From contig CACRXP010000114.1 of NCBI GenBank assembly GCA_902702965.1, positions 245,824 to 309,823 of the forward strand: DNA of 64,000 bases, in the 5' to 3' direction. The notes beneath the pieces were generated by a model, which was not told where the DNA came from, ran no database searches, and was given only the letters and a program-made list of their open reading frames with translations. The first letter of the stretch is position 1. The number at the start of each line of letters is the position of its first letter. Source of the stretch: Spirometra erinaceieuropaei. Taxonomy: Eukaryota > Platyhelminthes > Cestoda > Diphyllobothriidea > Diphyllobothriidae. The position numbers were made by a program, and so were the translations under genes. This document shows, one piece after another, positions 1 to 11,374 of the stretch.

Positions 1-297
1 GATTTTCTACCAAAAGGTTAAAAGCAGGCATAAGTTTTCGCATTTGAATTTGAATTTATAAGACCACCGGAAATCAATGTGAAAAATGCATGTTACTTAG
101 GTAGTCATTTTTCACCAACTGGGGTTTCTACAGGAAGTCATAAAGAAATGCTTTCAAAATCCGACATCCTGTCTAGCCTGAAATATTATAGGATTATCCC
201 GCAAGATAATCAATATTACAACCCCATTTAAGTAGTCCTTCGTACTCGAAAACGCATTTCAGAATTTCAGTCAACATTTTAAGTGATCGGTCACTCA
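1..297 (+). repeat. Right arm of palindromic element family B (truncated by window edge)
   Basis: This matches, with substitutions, the right arm of the complete family B palindrome at 61621-62611. Shared landmarks are the 'aaaatcaatgtgaaaaatgc' region, the 'taagtagtcctt' block and the terminal 'aaaacgcatttcagaatttc' block. It ends in a degraded 'ggtcactcaa' where other copies end in 'ggtcactcactg' plus TA. The left arm would lie outside the window. Confidence 0.75.
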
Positions 298-884
298 AGG
301 GCAACTTGGGCATGCAATAAATTACAACCGACCCCTTTGATTCTTAAGTCTCATGACCTTGCCCGCGTGGTAAGTTTCGGCGGTCGCAACTTTGACACAC
401 TTCAACATAAATTAGCTCGGTCGCCTATGAAACGTCCTTAATCTAGGACAGACCATGACCTCTCCTTGGTTCTGTTGCCGTTTGTGTCGTCCGGGGATAA
501 ACGCGTGGACATCAGCCTATAAACTTTTTCGGATAGTTATACAGCATAAATATTTCGTGAAGATATAAGACTTTACGAGCATTTTCTCTGGGTTGCTGGA
601 TTCGTTTGAAGGCTGTTCCCGCACAGCTTAGTTTATGAGCTACCAGATGGTTGCTTTAAAAACTGAGAAGCTGCATGATGTTCACTGCTTGCCTGCGAAC
701 CTTTGTTTATATTTTTAAATTAGAACTTCACCTGACAAGCAGTACTGGGAAGGGAAGTTACTCTGGTTTCATAATTAGTTACTTCACTACATTGTTTAGA
801 AGGACCTTTATATGGGCAAAGTCAGTTTATGATAATAGAGAGATTCATCAATTTATATTGGGCTAAAGAGGGTGGATGGCATTA
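298..884. other. No gene recognised
   Basis: This is AT-rich sequence. Short open frames (for example 675-866) show no recognisable motif, and no member of the repeat families found elsewhere in the window was seen. Confidence 0.4.
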
Positions 885-1190
885 CTGAAACTGACAAAGG
901 AGACGGGACTAACCATTTCTGGCGTATTGGCCGCCGCCAGCCAATCATACCTAACCCTGAAGTGTGAAACACCTGCGGCTCGCTCCAGCAACCTGTTAGT
1001 TAGAAGTCCAGCACTTCTAATCGCTGAATTACGGGTTCGTTTTCTTGTCCGTTGCGATCGAGCAGATACAATGGTAGAGGGACGTCAACCGATCATTTTT
1101 TTTACGGAATGCGCACGTTCCTTTGTCCCTTGGGGCTCTCTCTCTCCAGCCCAGCCACCAGGTTCGGGATGTAGGCAGAATATCGCTGCG
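885..1190 (-). repeat. tRNA-Arg-like SINE, degraded copy
   Basis: This copy lies in reverse orientation. Its tail (885-975) is the hammerhead-bearing segment, followed by the tRNA-like part (about 975-1055, including the reverse complement of the 'gacttctaactaacagg' anticodon region) and then the body with its short purine-rich tract. The hammerhead core is mutated: CUGGCGG replaces CUGACGA. It is probably an old copy. Confidence 0.75.
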
Positions 1191-1227
1191 AAAACGACGA
1201 GGGAGACTAGCTTATTAGCCGTTTTTT

Positions 1228-1480
1228 GGGCGCTGGACTTCTAACCAACAGGCTGCATGGTCATGCCCCAGTTGTTTCACACTCTGGGGCTGGGTATGAC
1301 GACGACGACGACTAATGAGCCAGAAAAGGTCATTCCAGTCTCCCCTGTCTTTGTCAAATGTAGTATTTTGCCTATATTACGCGCCGCTGTGCGGCTGCTG
1401 GCTTAGCTCGAGAGAGCGAGGGAGCCCTTGGTCACAACGGGACGCGTGACTTCGGCAAAAACGATCCGCCCATCTACCAT
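1228..1480 (+). repeat. tRNA-Arg-like SINE, degraded copy facing the preceding one
   Basis: This copy is in forward orientation. It has the tRNA-like 3' part ('ggacttctaaccaacagg', 1234-1251), the 'ctggggctgggtatgac' tail, then the 'gccgctgtgcggctgctgg' body start (about 1383-1402) and the 'cacaacgggacg' block. The hammerhead 5' core has been replaced by a GAC trinucleotide run (1298-1312), but the GAAA side and CCAGTC remain. It lies opposite the copy at 885-1190. Confidence 0.75.
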
Positions 1481-2630
1481 AAATAGGTTGTTTTAGTCAA
1501 TAGCTGATGATTTAGAATTGCAAACACGGAAGACTGAAACTAGAAACCATATAAGATAATAACGGGGACGTTTAAGCTCACTTTTTTGGAACTCAAAAAG
1601 AGCTAGACAACGTTTTTCGTCTCTACTAAAGTAAACAAGCATTTAATATTTAGACTAATGTTCACACGAAAGTGGCAACGAAATGTTTTTCGGGCACAAG
1701 GAGCATGCGATTATACAGTCGTAAGTTACATATACTTTCTAACCGCCTTTCAAGCACTATTAACGTTTTCTGAAATAAAACATTATTTCAGTTGTTCGTC
1801 GGACCGTGTTTCACTTGCCACGCAATTCTGTCTTACTTAGTTTCCTTTGGTTTTTTGAAACTCTCGTCTGGACAAAATAACTCGTTATCTGTCTCCCTGC
1901 GTTAAAGCATCGTACAAGTGGTTTAATTTGCTAAATTATTTAACCATTTAATTAATAAGTAACAAATGTCACCTTTTATTTTGTCTTCCTTTTCTCCATT
2001 TGGTTTTAATAATAAATACCCAATACATCAAATAATTAAAGTCGCTATTTTTGGTTGCAACCGCGGACGACAAAATGAATATACCTTCTGACCTTTTATC
2101 TAATGCCCTCCCGTATACAAAGCGATGAAACAAGTGGTTCAAGGCACCTCAAACATGTCAAAGGTATAAATTATTGGTTTCGGAGTAGAGGACATTCGCT
2201 AAATACGGTTTTTATATGTTTTTTATCTCCTAGTTAAGGAGAGCAGTTAGCGCGTAAATGTCTCAAGATGAGGCTTTTACGTCCGCCCACGCAATGCCCT
2301 TTTCAGTAGGGAGATTATGGCCTATGGTAATTTTACCACGTAAATATCCGGCAGTTAGCCCTTTATCGCAAACATCAACTCGGGTGATGCCTCAGAACGA
2401 TAATCTTTAGTAACCTGGTGTAAATATAGCCTTCCCTTTTCTGATAACATTCACACTATAGTCCAAATTGTAGGTCAGGGATTAGCAAAAAGTCTAAATA
2501 TTCGCTTCTTGAATTCATCGTAAATGAGTCAAGAAAATGGGTGCTAGTTGTGCAGTACTGCCCAACATCGCGTGAAAAACTTGTGTGTTCTGTGGAGAGC
2601 CAGGTAGTTTGGGGCAAATGAGGGCCCCAC
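1481..2630. other. No gene recognised
   Basis: AT-rich and without recognisable coding sequence or repeats of the families defined in this window. The frame at 1658-1840 has no motif I can assign. Confidence 0.4.
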
Positions 2631-3045
2631 CGAAACGGGTTTATTTGGGTGCTGGCGTTTCGAAGTGTTTGATCGGATCCCCATTGTCAAAGCGTCAAAT
2701 CACTTAATCGACCACGAATTGAAGTGGCATGCCGCGTTGGTCGGTCTCATGCTGATCGATTTTTCTCTGCTCTCTCTGCCTCGACCTCGCAGGGGATGGT
2801 TGGTGGGTGTTTTATCTGCGTGCTTTATGAGCCACCACTCCGTCGGAGGGAGGTGATTGAAGCTCTGTCGGGTTGTCGGTCTGGCGGTTCTTTTTCTTCC
2901 TCGCCGAGTAAACTCGACGCCGGCCTGTCTAAGTCCTTCCTAGGTCCAGTGTGGTTAATTGGTCATAAGTTCTATGAATTTTATGACGTAGGACTTTGTC
3001 ATCTGCAGGAAGACCCATATGCCTATTGATGGAGGTGGCATCGCA
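2631..3045 (-). mobile_element. PLE-5 3'-terminal region
   Basis: One of three copies of a ~400-bp segment; the others are 3309-3760 (inverted relative to this one) and 28640-29085. Its orientation was set from the adjacent GIY-YIG remnant: the same segment lies on both sides of that remnant in opposite orientations, as in other PLE copies here. Positions 2651-2696 hold a degraded hammerhead-like fold on the - strand, with GCU/AGC stem I, UUGACAA core and GAAA. Its cleavage-site U is mutated to C. Confidence 0.55.
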
Positions 3046-3300
3046 GCACCACGTTCTCGGGTGTTTGCAGTTTTGCTTTTGTGTTCCCCCGACCTAAGGT
3101 GATAGCCCCCTGGAGATCGAAAGTATGTCCAGTTTCTCAAATGCGCGCTGATAGCTGAGAGTTTGGTTCATGTGTCCTGAGTAGCGATTTTTGCTCTTGT
3201 AGGTAGGTGTGCAATTTTCTTCGGGTTTCCCCAACGTAGTTGCATTCGTCCGCATTGCAACTTATTTTGCAGAAAACTGCAGAGATGGCAGCGTGTTCTT
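2990..3300 (-). pseudogene. PLE-5 GIY-YIG endonuclease remnant
   Basis: The - strand translation gives a Penelope-type GIY-YIG pattern: 'VFCKISCNADECNYVGETRR', then a His/Glu-rich helix and 'ETGHTFDLQGA', and later 'INRHMGLP', which resembles the usual PLE C-terminal segment. In intact elements this domain follows the reverse transcriptase and nicks target DNA. Here there is an in-frame stop before ETGH and no reverse transcriptase, so it is a dead 3' fragment. The strong cue is the paired Cys plus YVGETR motif. Confidence 0.75.
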
Positions 3301-3308
3301 AGGATACA

Positions 3309-3760
3309 TCAGACGGCGCCTAAATTGTTGCCAGGGGTCGGTGGGCCATACCTACCCCGGCAGGTTGTAACATGTTCATAAAACTCAGAACCAAGTAACC
3401 ATACTGGATTTAAGAAGGCCATACAGAGACAGTCCAACGGCTGGTTTACTCCGCGAGGAAAATGAAGGACTGCCAGACCGACCACCCGATAGAGCTTCAA
3501 TCACCTCCCTCCGACGGAGTGGTGACTCACAAAGAACGCAGATAAAACGTCCACCAACCATCCCCTGAGAGATCGAAGCAGAGAGAGGAGAGGAAAATCG
3601 ATCAGCATGAGACAGACCAACGCGGCATGCTACTTCAGTTTGTGGTCGATTAGGTGGATTTGACGCTTCGACAGTGGGGAGCCGATCAAACACTTCGAAA
3701 CGCCAGCCTCCAAATAAACCAGTTCTGATGAGCCTATCTTTGTCCGCAAATCAGATTCCT
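3309..3760 (+). mobile_element. Inverted copy of the PLE-5 3'-terminal region
   Basis: This is the reverse complement of 2640-3045 with scattered substitutions. Together the two form inverted arms around the GIY-YIG remnant. A hammerhead-like fold occurs at about 3666-3712 (+), with a decayed core (UCGACAG), stem II wobble-paired and CGAAACGCC. The arm organisation (inverted 3' end, endonuclease, 3' end) repeats what is seen in PLE-1, PLE-3 and PLE-4. Confidence 0.55.
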
Positions 3761-5638
3761 CGCCGCTGCCAATTTGAGCCAGGACGCGTGGGGCACTTGC
3801 ATAACCCCCGCAATGCAAGTCCGACCATTTGAAACAGTAGACGGGTGCTTGGGCGAGGGAATAGAGAGGGTTGTGTTAATTCCGGGGAAACTGCGCCGCA
3901 TGGTACGATAAACAGTCTGACGCGCTGGAATCTATCGCGCTGGCCTAAAAGCCGTAACTTGAAGAGCTGCCAACTGGCGCGATGACTTGGTCTTCCTTTT
4001 AGGAGGGGGACTCAGGCTGCAATGACTCTGTTTTATTCAGTTGGTTAACGTTTGGGATTCTCCACACTCTTCCCGCAAGTGCTTCCACATTTGGCCCCTG
4101 TTGACATTCCCCTTCCTCCTTTTTTAACCCTCGTTTGAACGCAATCGGCGTTCTTTTAATAAACTAGTTTTGTATTCTGACCTTGAGCTGGAAATTCAAT
4201 TTTTTTGAACAGTAACAAAGGAATTTTTTGTCTAGGATATCCATTTTTTAGTTTTTTACGTTTTTTACTATTACCTTATTCTATCAATATAACCGTACGT
4301 ACACCGAAATTTGTTTTGGTAACGATCGGATAAAGGGCCCCAAGCACAAGACCAGCCAACGGTGCATGTTCTAAGAGAAAAGGTGATAATAGGGGTTTTT
4401 CTGGCGGGGTCTTTTTATGCATAGAGGAATGCCAAAATAAGTATAAATAATTGATAAATTCGTTTAATGCATTGACATGTAGCAACCAAAATTAAGCAGC
4501 ATAAATAAGAAAACAAAACTTCAGTGTCTATAACGATTGCTTCTCAACTCTCTGAGCTGAGATCATTGTAGATAATGCATCAGACCGTCTACAACATACG
4601 ATTCAACCTTGTACGATGAAACACCAAACTGAAATAATCGTGCTGGACTACAACCAACTTAAATAAATATAGCAGGTATTCTTTGTTTGCTACAGATGCT
4701 TGGGGGCCTTCACCCAATCCTTATCTCTTTTTTGGTTTATACGCCTGACTCAATTTACCAAGAATTTTACAGGCTTCTTCCTACTGCGGCCACCAGGGTG
4801 CACCCACTCAGTTCGGATCCAAGCCACATTGCTTTCTTTTTATGTGAAAAGACGGTCTGTGTGTGGCGCATGCGTCATGGGATCTCGAGTTTTGTCAGCC
4901 ACTGCGCCCAGTCCCATCACCAGTCTTCTTGACACTGGGCCCAGGTGCAAGAGAAAGAGGAGAGAGTGCGGTATATGCAGCACAAGTCTACGCGCAAGCC
5001 CTCGTTCCTGCACTTACCCTGCTGTCGGCCAGGCGTTAAACATCTCCGTTAACGACGATCGAGCTATCAATACTCTGGTTCCAAAAGTTGCTCAACCTAA
5101 CTCCTCAGAATTTAAAATGTCAAGCACATGTTTTCGGTAACTCATCACCAGGTAAATACAGTCAGGTGAGACTGTGGAGCGCCCAGGCAAAGAAAAGTAT
5201 AATTTGCATAAAAAATTACTTGAATTATTTAGTAGCCATGTTTTTGGCGAATTTTATTAATCGTCGATTGATATAGTCCAGATATTGCATGAACAAATTT
5301 ATGATGGTGAGATTGTAAAAACTGTTGGTGTTGAGTAGAACTCAAACTAGGCTTATGTGCAGTATCAATTCGAATTTCGTTTGTACAATTCCGCAACCAT
5401 TAGTGTAAGCTTTGCCGGTAAATTTTTTTATTTAACCACCGTCCTATTCATTTATGATTACAAACTGTAAAACTCCAGTCATAATTACTGGAATTTACAT
5501 ATAAATCTCTATTTATTAAGATATTCCGAAAATTGCATCCTCAAAATTGAAACATTTCAGCTTTTAATCGATTTGCAATTTAACATTTTCTGCGAATCAT
5601 GTAATTTTGGCACTTTGGGAAACTGGCTTAATGAATCA
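3761..5638. other. Mostly unassigned sequence with small repeat remnants
   Basis: No credible gene. About 4317-4420 weakly resembles family C ('aataggggtttttctggcgggg'-like block). About 5116-5165 resembles the extreme 3' tip of PLE-1 in reverse ('caagcacatgttttcggtaa'). The open frame at 4700-5140 (146 codons) has no assignable domain, and its neighbourhood shows only weak similarity to stretches near 25.1, 36.8 and 46.7 kb. Confidence 0.35.
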
Positions 5639-5760
5639 TTTTGCCTATATATCCTGCGCCGCTGTGCGGCTGCTGGTTGGGCTCGAGAGAGAGCGCTTAA
5701 GGCACAACGGAACGAGTGAGTATCGTATGAACGATGGGTGAGCGCCCCATACCATTGAAT
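5639..5760 (+). repeat. SINE body fragment
   Basis: Only the body is present: 'gccgctgtgcggctgctgg' followed by 'gctcgagagagag', 'cacaacggaacgagtgag' and 'ggtgagcgcccc'. It shares these blocks with 42460-42600 and 13350-13465. The tRNA-like and hammerhead parts are missing. Confidence 0.75.
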
Positions 5761-6119
5761 CATATAGTATCCCACCCCTAGGCTGAATAGTATTTTCCCG
5801 ACCGACGGACAACAGGAAACGTCACTATCCAAACACTCAGTGACGACGACCTTACAACGAGCGTCCACCGAAAAGGCTCTTATGTTGACGTCGTCGTTGA
5901 CTATGGAAAGAACCATCCTGTGGCTCATAAAGGAGACCGTGTCCGAACCCGTTTCCGCCGGGCCTTTCGTTATTACAGCAGCGATTATCTAATTAGAAAA
6001 GAATTCACTTTCCTCTATCGGTCATTCCGGCCTAATGGATACTTAGTCAGTTAAGTTATAAACTGCCTCAGACCTCAGGGCCAGCCACGGATCCTCGGTT
6101 CTATTGCAGGTTCAGAGGT

Positions 6120-7000
6120 GTGGAAACTCTACTCCTTACCCTTCACGCGGAGTATTTCCTAAGCGATCCCCCGACGACTAAACCGGTTTGGCATCTCCAT
6201 TGCTCACAAACTGATGTCCTCCCTTCACTCGATACTATCCCAAGTAAAAGAGCGCATACCCAAAGAGCAGAAAGCTACTATCATCTACCGCATTCTATGT
6301 GCTAACTGCTCTTGCGATTATGTTGGTCATACAGGTCCACGATTTAAGACGTGTCTAAATGAACATAAACTAGCGACCCGCCGACGTGTCTCTTTGTCAC
6401 TCGTGTTTGCGCAAACCCTCAGATGAGACAATGGCTTCGATTGGGAAGGAACTGTAATGGTTGCCATGGCCAACACCAAACAGGCGCGAGAATTCCTCGA
6501 GGCCAGGTACTCTAGCACGGCCAGCAACAATCGTCATGTCGATCTGGACGCTCATTGTAAAGGTCTGCGAGCCCGGCCCACCGAATCGCGCCAACGACCT
6601 AACAAAAGCCAACAATCCATACTGAACCATTTAGAATCTCTCTGTTTCGCCAACCCCTACCCCAGACAAAGCAAATCATAACTGCACCGACTTCCGTACC
6701 TATGCCGGATCGACACCCACCAATTTCACTCTCGTTAAATCGCCATCCATTCTACCCTTTAACACAGAGAGCCGCAACAGTTACGCCTCCCCTCTCCCAC
6801 CCCAAACACTACAGTAATCATGTGCACGTTACCGTCACACAATAATTATTTTTCTGCCAGTGGCTGTCCTGTCGCGTAAACCAATTTAGTTTGATCACTT
6901 CAATTTCCCCTCTCTTTATTTCGTCTGACGACGGGTTGGTGGCCCGAGCTCGAAAATTCACAAGTACAACTTGATTTTTTCTGACGAGCTGTCTATCTTT
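6120..7000 (+). mobile_element. PLE-2 3' fragment with GIY-YIG remnant
   Basis: Translation shows the pre-endonuclease region ('LSQVKERIPKEQKATIIYRI'), then a GIY-YIG motif 'CANCSCDYVGHTG' and 'NEHKLATRRR', then after a frame change the C-terminal 'VAMANTKQAREFLEA' and 'NRHVDLDAHCKGLRAR'. This order (linker, GIY-YIG, HVDLD tail) is that of Penelope-like elements. The reverse transcriptase is absent and the frame is broken near 6424. The 3' UTR (6682-7000) ends with a hammerhead-like sequence and the CTCGAAAAT block typical of this family in the window. The copy at 62640-63650 belongs to the same lineage. Confidence 0.8.
6919..6967 (+). ncRNA. Hammerhead-like motif in PLE-2 3' end
   Basis: Core CUGACGA at 6925-6931, one extra C, stem II (GGGUUGGU side partly mismatched on the 3' side), GAAA at 6952-6955, a palindromic AAUU as minimal stem III and a C at the cleavage position. 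Stem I is UUCGU with ACAAG, with one C/A mismatch explicable by CpG decay. Hammerheads in PLEs are established; whether this copy is active is doubtful. Confidence 0.5.
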
Positions 7001-8179
7001 ATCATATCATTTCACAATGCATAATACCTCAACTATCCTTCATAAGCATATATATACATGTCAAATAGGTGTGTGATCCTCGCTGTTGTGGTCAGACCTC
7101 ACTCGACCCCCTTCTGTCCGTCTGCCAGCCTGAAAATGGCAATAACGAGCTTGTGTCGCAGGACACCTACCACACACGGTAGAGTTTATAAGACGACACC
7201 TGTAGGTATCGTTATCTGAACGAGATGGTCTATCAGCAGTTGCACAGTCAAGTGCGCTTCATTATAACTGAAAGAACTTTGAGAAATTGTCGTTCTGGCT
7301 TCATTGTTGTCATTGTCCACACGCCTCCCCCAACCTCCTCCGATAGAGAATCCAGAACCAACGAATCTGTCTCTTCTCTTGTGCAGGTATGCGTGACATT
7401 GAAACAGTGGAAGTGAGGATAGGCTTACGTGTTTTCACCATACCCATTCATAAGGCATTTGCAATAAATTGGTAGCAACTTCTTTTCGCTGCGGTAGCGT
7501 CTTCGCTGAAATGTTAATGGATAAATAAATACTACCCTTTGCATTCAGTAGGTGTGGAAATATAACTTAAATTCAATAACCAGATTCTTACATGTGGTGT
7601 TTCCAATTACTTAGCACGAGACAAAAGTATAAACAGGATTATGAGTCAGAAGATGTTGTGTTTCAGGGGTTCGGAGCCTGAATAGCAAATAATAATGCTT
7701 CTGCTTATTAGTTTGCCTTCGACTTATTCTTTTCAAAGAAAGTGTCTCCTTATGCTTTAACATTTTTTCGTCAAAAATACAAAGGCTGTTTGGGGCGCCA
7801 CTGCTCGAACCCATCGGAGTACGTGAATTCAACGCCCTCAATGCCCCCGAACATCGTCCCATCTTCAAGCTCCGTTCAAGGTGCATGCTGAAAGTGCCTG
7901 TAACATTTGGATTCGTGATTTAAGTACAAAAGGCCACTTCCACCAAATACAAAATTAATAACAAAACTGTGATTACTTATTCAGTAAATCCCTTCTCGCT
8001 CCTTTCCGTTTTTACTGATACTTACACAAAATGAAGGGGATGCGATCTGTCAATAAGAATTTTACTCGCCTTATGTTGTGAATTTACGTTTCAACCCACC
8101 ATCACAGACAAGGCTGATGAGTGTACTAGGATTGTTGTTGCAATTATTATGTAACCCATTGATATTTTGGCAGATTTTG
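7001..8179. other. No gene recognised
   Basis: No recognisable protein motif or repeat. Small open frames at 7225-7416 (+) and 7611-7886 (-) have no domain I can name. Confidence 0.4.
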
Positions 8180-8310
8180 AATAATCCATATTGACCCAAC
8201 TGTGAAAAACTCGGCGCCTCGGTGGCTATACTAAAGCCTTCCCCTTACTGCGTGGGTTCGAATCCCACCGGGGCGCCGAGTTTTTCACAGTTGGGTCAAT
8301 ATGGATTATT
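8180..8310 (+). repeat. Perfect 39-bp inverted repeat enclosing a tRNA-like T arm
   Basis: Arms 8180-8218 and 8272-8310 are exact reverse complements. The 53-nt centre plus the inner arm bases contain a tRNA-like acceptor pairing (CGCCTCG with CGGGGCG, one wobble), a GGCT/AGCC D-arm-like stem and a perfect 5-bp T stem GTGGG/CCCAC around TTCGAAT, that is, a Pol III B box. Only 13 nt separate the D-like and T arms, so there is no anticodon arm and it is not a working tRNA. A one-armed relative may lie at about 15910-15945. Confidence 0.7.
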
Positions 8311-8710
8311 ATGTAACCACATATCTATCATAATTATTTGATGGCACATATATCCCAGATGACACAATTTGCTGAGATAATTGTTCAATTACTCGCGGTC
8401 GAGACAGTTACTTTCGCAAGATCATCATTGTGACAAAGGGCGATGAGTTAGAAAGCTTCTCGGTTCACACAATAGTCATTTCTCTTGGGTGTTTGAACAT
8501 CTTCAAAATCGAAAATTCATCCAGGAACCGCCAAATGAGTGCTGATTTGCGATCTGAAGTTAATCCTTCCCAAGGAAATCTTCCATTTTCTTCGACGTAC
8601 TTAGTCTGTCCACCACTGCACCAAATGCAGTAAACGACTTCGGATGTACTTTGCAGTGTGTATTTCGGTCTCAGTAACTGATGTCTAAAACGGGTCACCA
8701 ACATACTTCT
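8311..8710. other. No gene recognised
   Basis: Overlapping short open frames on both strands (8430-8633 and 8465-8713) have no recognisable motif. No repeat of the named families seen. Confidence 0.35.
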
Positions 8711-9142
8711 CACCTCAAACGCACGTGTAGTCAGAAGGCGACTGATGATATCAGAGACCTTCTTTACGTAAAGCGGCGCTTGTCAAAATTTGGCGTCGGT
8801 TAGATTTGGCCTCTCATCTAGCTTGCCTATGCACCGGCAGACCAAGATGTGCAGGTACCATTCGCTCTCAATACCCCTTGAAGTCATTGTAATTTGACAA
8901 CACTGTCATCCTGTGCACTGCAGTGTTACGGAGAGCACCTCGGCAGGAGAGAACAAGCGAAGACTGCATGTGAGAACAGACGACGAAGGCTAAGTAACTG
9001 GGACGCACAACCAATCATTCAGAAGTCAACCCTCGGCTGTCGACTCCGACGGCATACACAGACAGCCAATCGGGAAGTGGCCGATTATTCTAAGAGCCCA
9101 AACCCTCCTCATGTGCTTGCTAGCTGCCCAATGCGTACGCGC
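8711..9142 (+). repeat. Dispersed repeat E, copy 1
   Basis: About 430 bp that recurs in inverted orientation at 12847-13275, for example 'ctttacgtaaag', 'gtgcactgcagtgttacgga' and 'ctaagtaactgggac'. The family is not recognised. The + frame 8894-9145 lies inside it but shows no domain. Confidence 0.7.
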
Positions 9143-9412
9143 TGAAGCCCACGCAGGGAAATTCTACAAACCAGGAAAGGCAATAAAAGAAGCCCATGGG
9201 TAAGCCATGGCGTGACTGGTGTTTATGCTCAGCAAAGGATTGTCTTCTAAGCAGCCTTGACCATATCTTTGGAGATATAACTGCCGTACGCATCAAAACG
9301 CAGATAAACTGCTTTAACGTAACTACGTTTGCAGTCGATCGGATTGTTTGTGTTAAAGTTCAGTGCTTGTATTGTATTAGTCGTCTTCCTGGAAACTTTG
9401 GTCTTTAGGCCA

Positions 9413-9556
9413 TCACAACATTTGCGACGTAGTTGTTTGGCCTGCCACTGCATCGATATCGGACGTACCTTGTGTGTGCTTCAACGCGCACACAAATGTC
9501 AAAATTTCTCGCGAACCCGTCTCCCTGTTTGAACCAATTAGAGAGAATATTAAGTA
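9413..9556 (+). repeat. Repeat M, left flank of palindrome A
   Basis: This is nearly identical to 56484-56623 ('caacatttgcgacgtagtt' to 'gagagaatattaag') and is also related to 11827-11886. In the first two places palindrome A follows immediately. At 11.8 kb it does not. Confidence 0.8.
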
Positions 9557-10551
9557 CAGAAGATGTGCTAACTCATGAAATGTCAACCAAAATTTCGAAA
9601 TGCGTTCTCGTTTCGAAAAGATAAATTAAGTAGTGTTGTAAAACTAATCATGATGCAGCATAAATCTATAATGATCCAGTTACCTCAGGGTGTCGGCTTT
9701 CGAAAGAACTTATTTTCGGTTGCATGCAAGATCTATACTCTGCAAAAAATGACTACATTTGTAGCATTCAATTTTCTCATTGATTTTCGATGCCCTTAAA
9801 AATTCATTTATATTTCGTGGAAAACATGCATAAAAATATTCATTCTTTTGCATATTCGGTAGAAAATCCCGTTATCTTCCAATTTCATACTCAAAAGAAA
9901 AGCATTATTCGGTTTTAAAAAACTTTTCTAATTCCTCAATAATTTTGAACCCAACCTGCTGTTATACTTACATTCAGGATTTCAAAACTACAAGCTGTAT
10001 ATTTTCCGTGTACGGAAAACCATGCATTTCTCTACGGTGTTAAGAAGAGACCATGTGAGTTTCATAAAATTAAGCAGTGGATTTGACAAATATTGTTAAC
10101 TTTAAAAGCCATATTCGTAAATGCAGATACATGACGTTCCATGAACGTCCTTTTAAAAGTATTAAAAAATCTCAAAGTTAGGAAAGTCATTTAAAACATG
10201 AATTATGCTCTTCTTTCGAGTATAGAATCGGAAGAAGACGTGATTTTCTACCGAATAAGTAAAAGAATGAATATCTTTATGCATGTTTTCCATGAAATAT
10301 AATTGAACTTTCAAGGTCATCAAAAATCAATGAGAAAATTGTATGCTACTAAAGTAGTCATTTTGTGCAGAGCATAGATCTTGCATGCATCCGAAAATAA
10401 GTTCTTTCGAAAGCCGACACCCTGAGGTAACTTGATCATTATAGATTTATGATGCATCATGATTAGTTTTACAACAATCTTAATTTATCTTTTCGAAACG
10501 AAAACGCATTTAAAATTTTGGTTGACATTTCATGAGTTAGTACATCTACTG
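9557..10551. mobile_element. Palindromic element family A, complete copy
   Basis: A 995-bp element made of two long inverted arms of roughly 470 bp that are near reverse complements. It starts CAGAAGATGTGCTAACTC and ends in the matching GAGTTAGTACATCTACTG. TA lies on both sides (9555-9556 and 10552-10553), as expected for a TA duplication by Tc1/mariner-type transposition. It has no coding capacity. Single-stranded copies would form a hairpin of almost 1 kb. Confidence 0.85.
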
Positions 10552-10690
10552 TATGTCTTGCCTTATGAGTTGAATCTGCAATACCGGTCTGAGAAGTATT
10601 CCCGATAGTGAATGAACTGTTTTGTGTGTTTTTGTTTGCTTGACAAATTTGATGTTCACTTTTGAACAAAATTATATCCGGCGACGATAG
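10552..10690 (+). repeat. Repeat N, right flank of palindrome A
   Basis: It matches 11887-12010 ('ccttatgag.tgaatctgca', 'ataccggtctga', 'gtattcccga.agtg'). At 11.8 kb it follows repeat M directly, so M-N looks like one repeat that palindrome A interrupts here. Confidence 0.75.
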
Positions 10691-11374
10691 CGAATCACGT
10701 TATCTTTATTTTTCTGCTCGAAGAAGGCGTATAATTGGGTTTTAAAGAGGTTTTCTAATTCCCAGATAATTTGGAGCCTAATCAGCCGTTACATCAGCGC
10801 CTAGTGATTTCTGTCTACAATGTGTATGAATTCCGCGTAAAGAAAATCACATATTCTTCTATGCCTCTTAAAATATACCATACACAGTCCATTAAGTTTT
10901 ATACTGGAGGTATACCAGGTTGTGCGTTTCACGAGGAACAGTGGTAAACGGAGTGGTACAATGCTTATGAATGGTCATTGCACGCTTTTAAAAATCTCGT
11001 GATTGTAAACTTTTTAAAACTTTATTATACGCCTTCTTCGAGCAGAAAAATAAAGATGACGTGATTCGCTATCAGACGACTTAACGAAAGCCTATTTTTG
11101 TTCGTGCATTCTGCGAAATGTATTTGAATTTGCAAGACCACCGAAAATCAATATGAAAAATGCATGTTACCTAAGTACTCATTTTTTACCGAGTACGGTT
11201 TTTACAGGAGATTGAAAAGCAGTGTATTCAAAAGCTAACATCCTACTGAATCCGAAATATTATAGGATTATGTCGCAAGATAATCAGTATTACAACCGCG
11301 CTTAAGTAATCCTTCCTAATCGAAAACGTATTTTAGAATTTTGGCCAACATTTCATGAAATCGGTCACGCACTG
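10691..11374. mobile_element. Palindromic element family B, left-truncated copy
   Basis: The right arm is complete to 'ggtcacgcactg' followed by TA (11375-11376). The left arm retains only about 45 bp (10690-10735), which pair with 11030-11080 and include 'ctgctcgaagaaggcgtata'. The missing outer left arm suggests deletion or replacement at about 10690. Confidence 0.75.
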
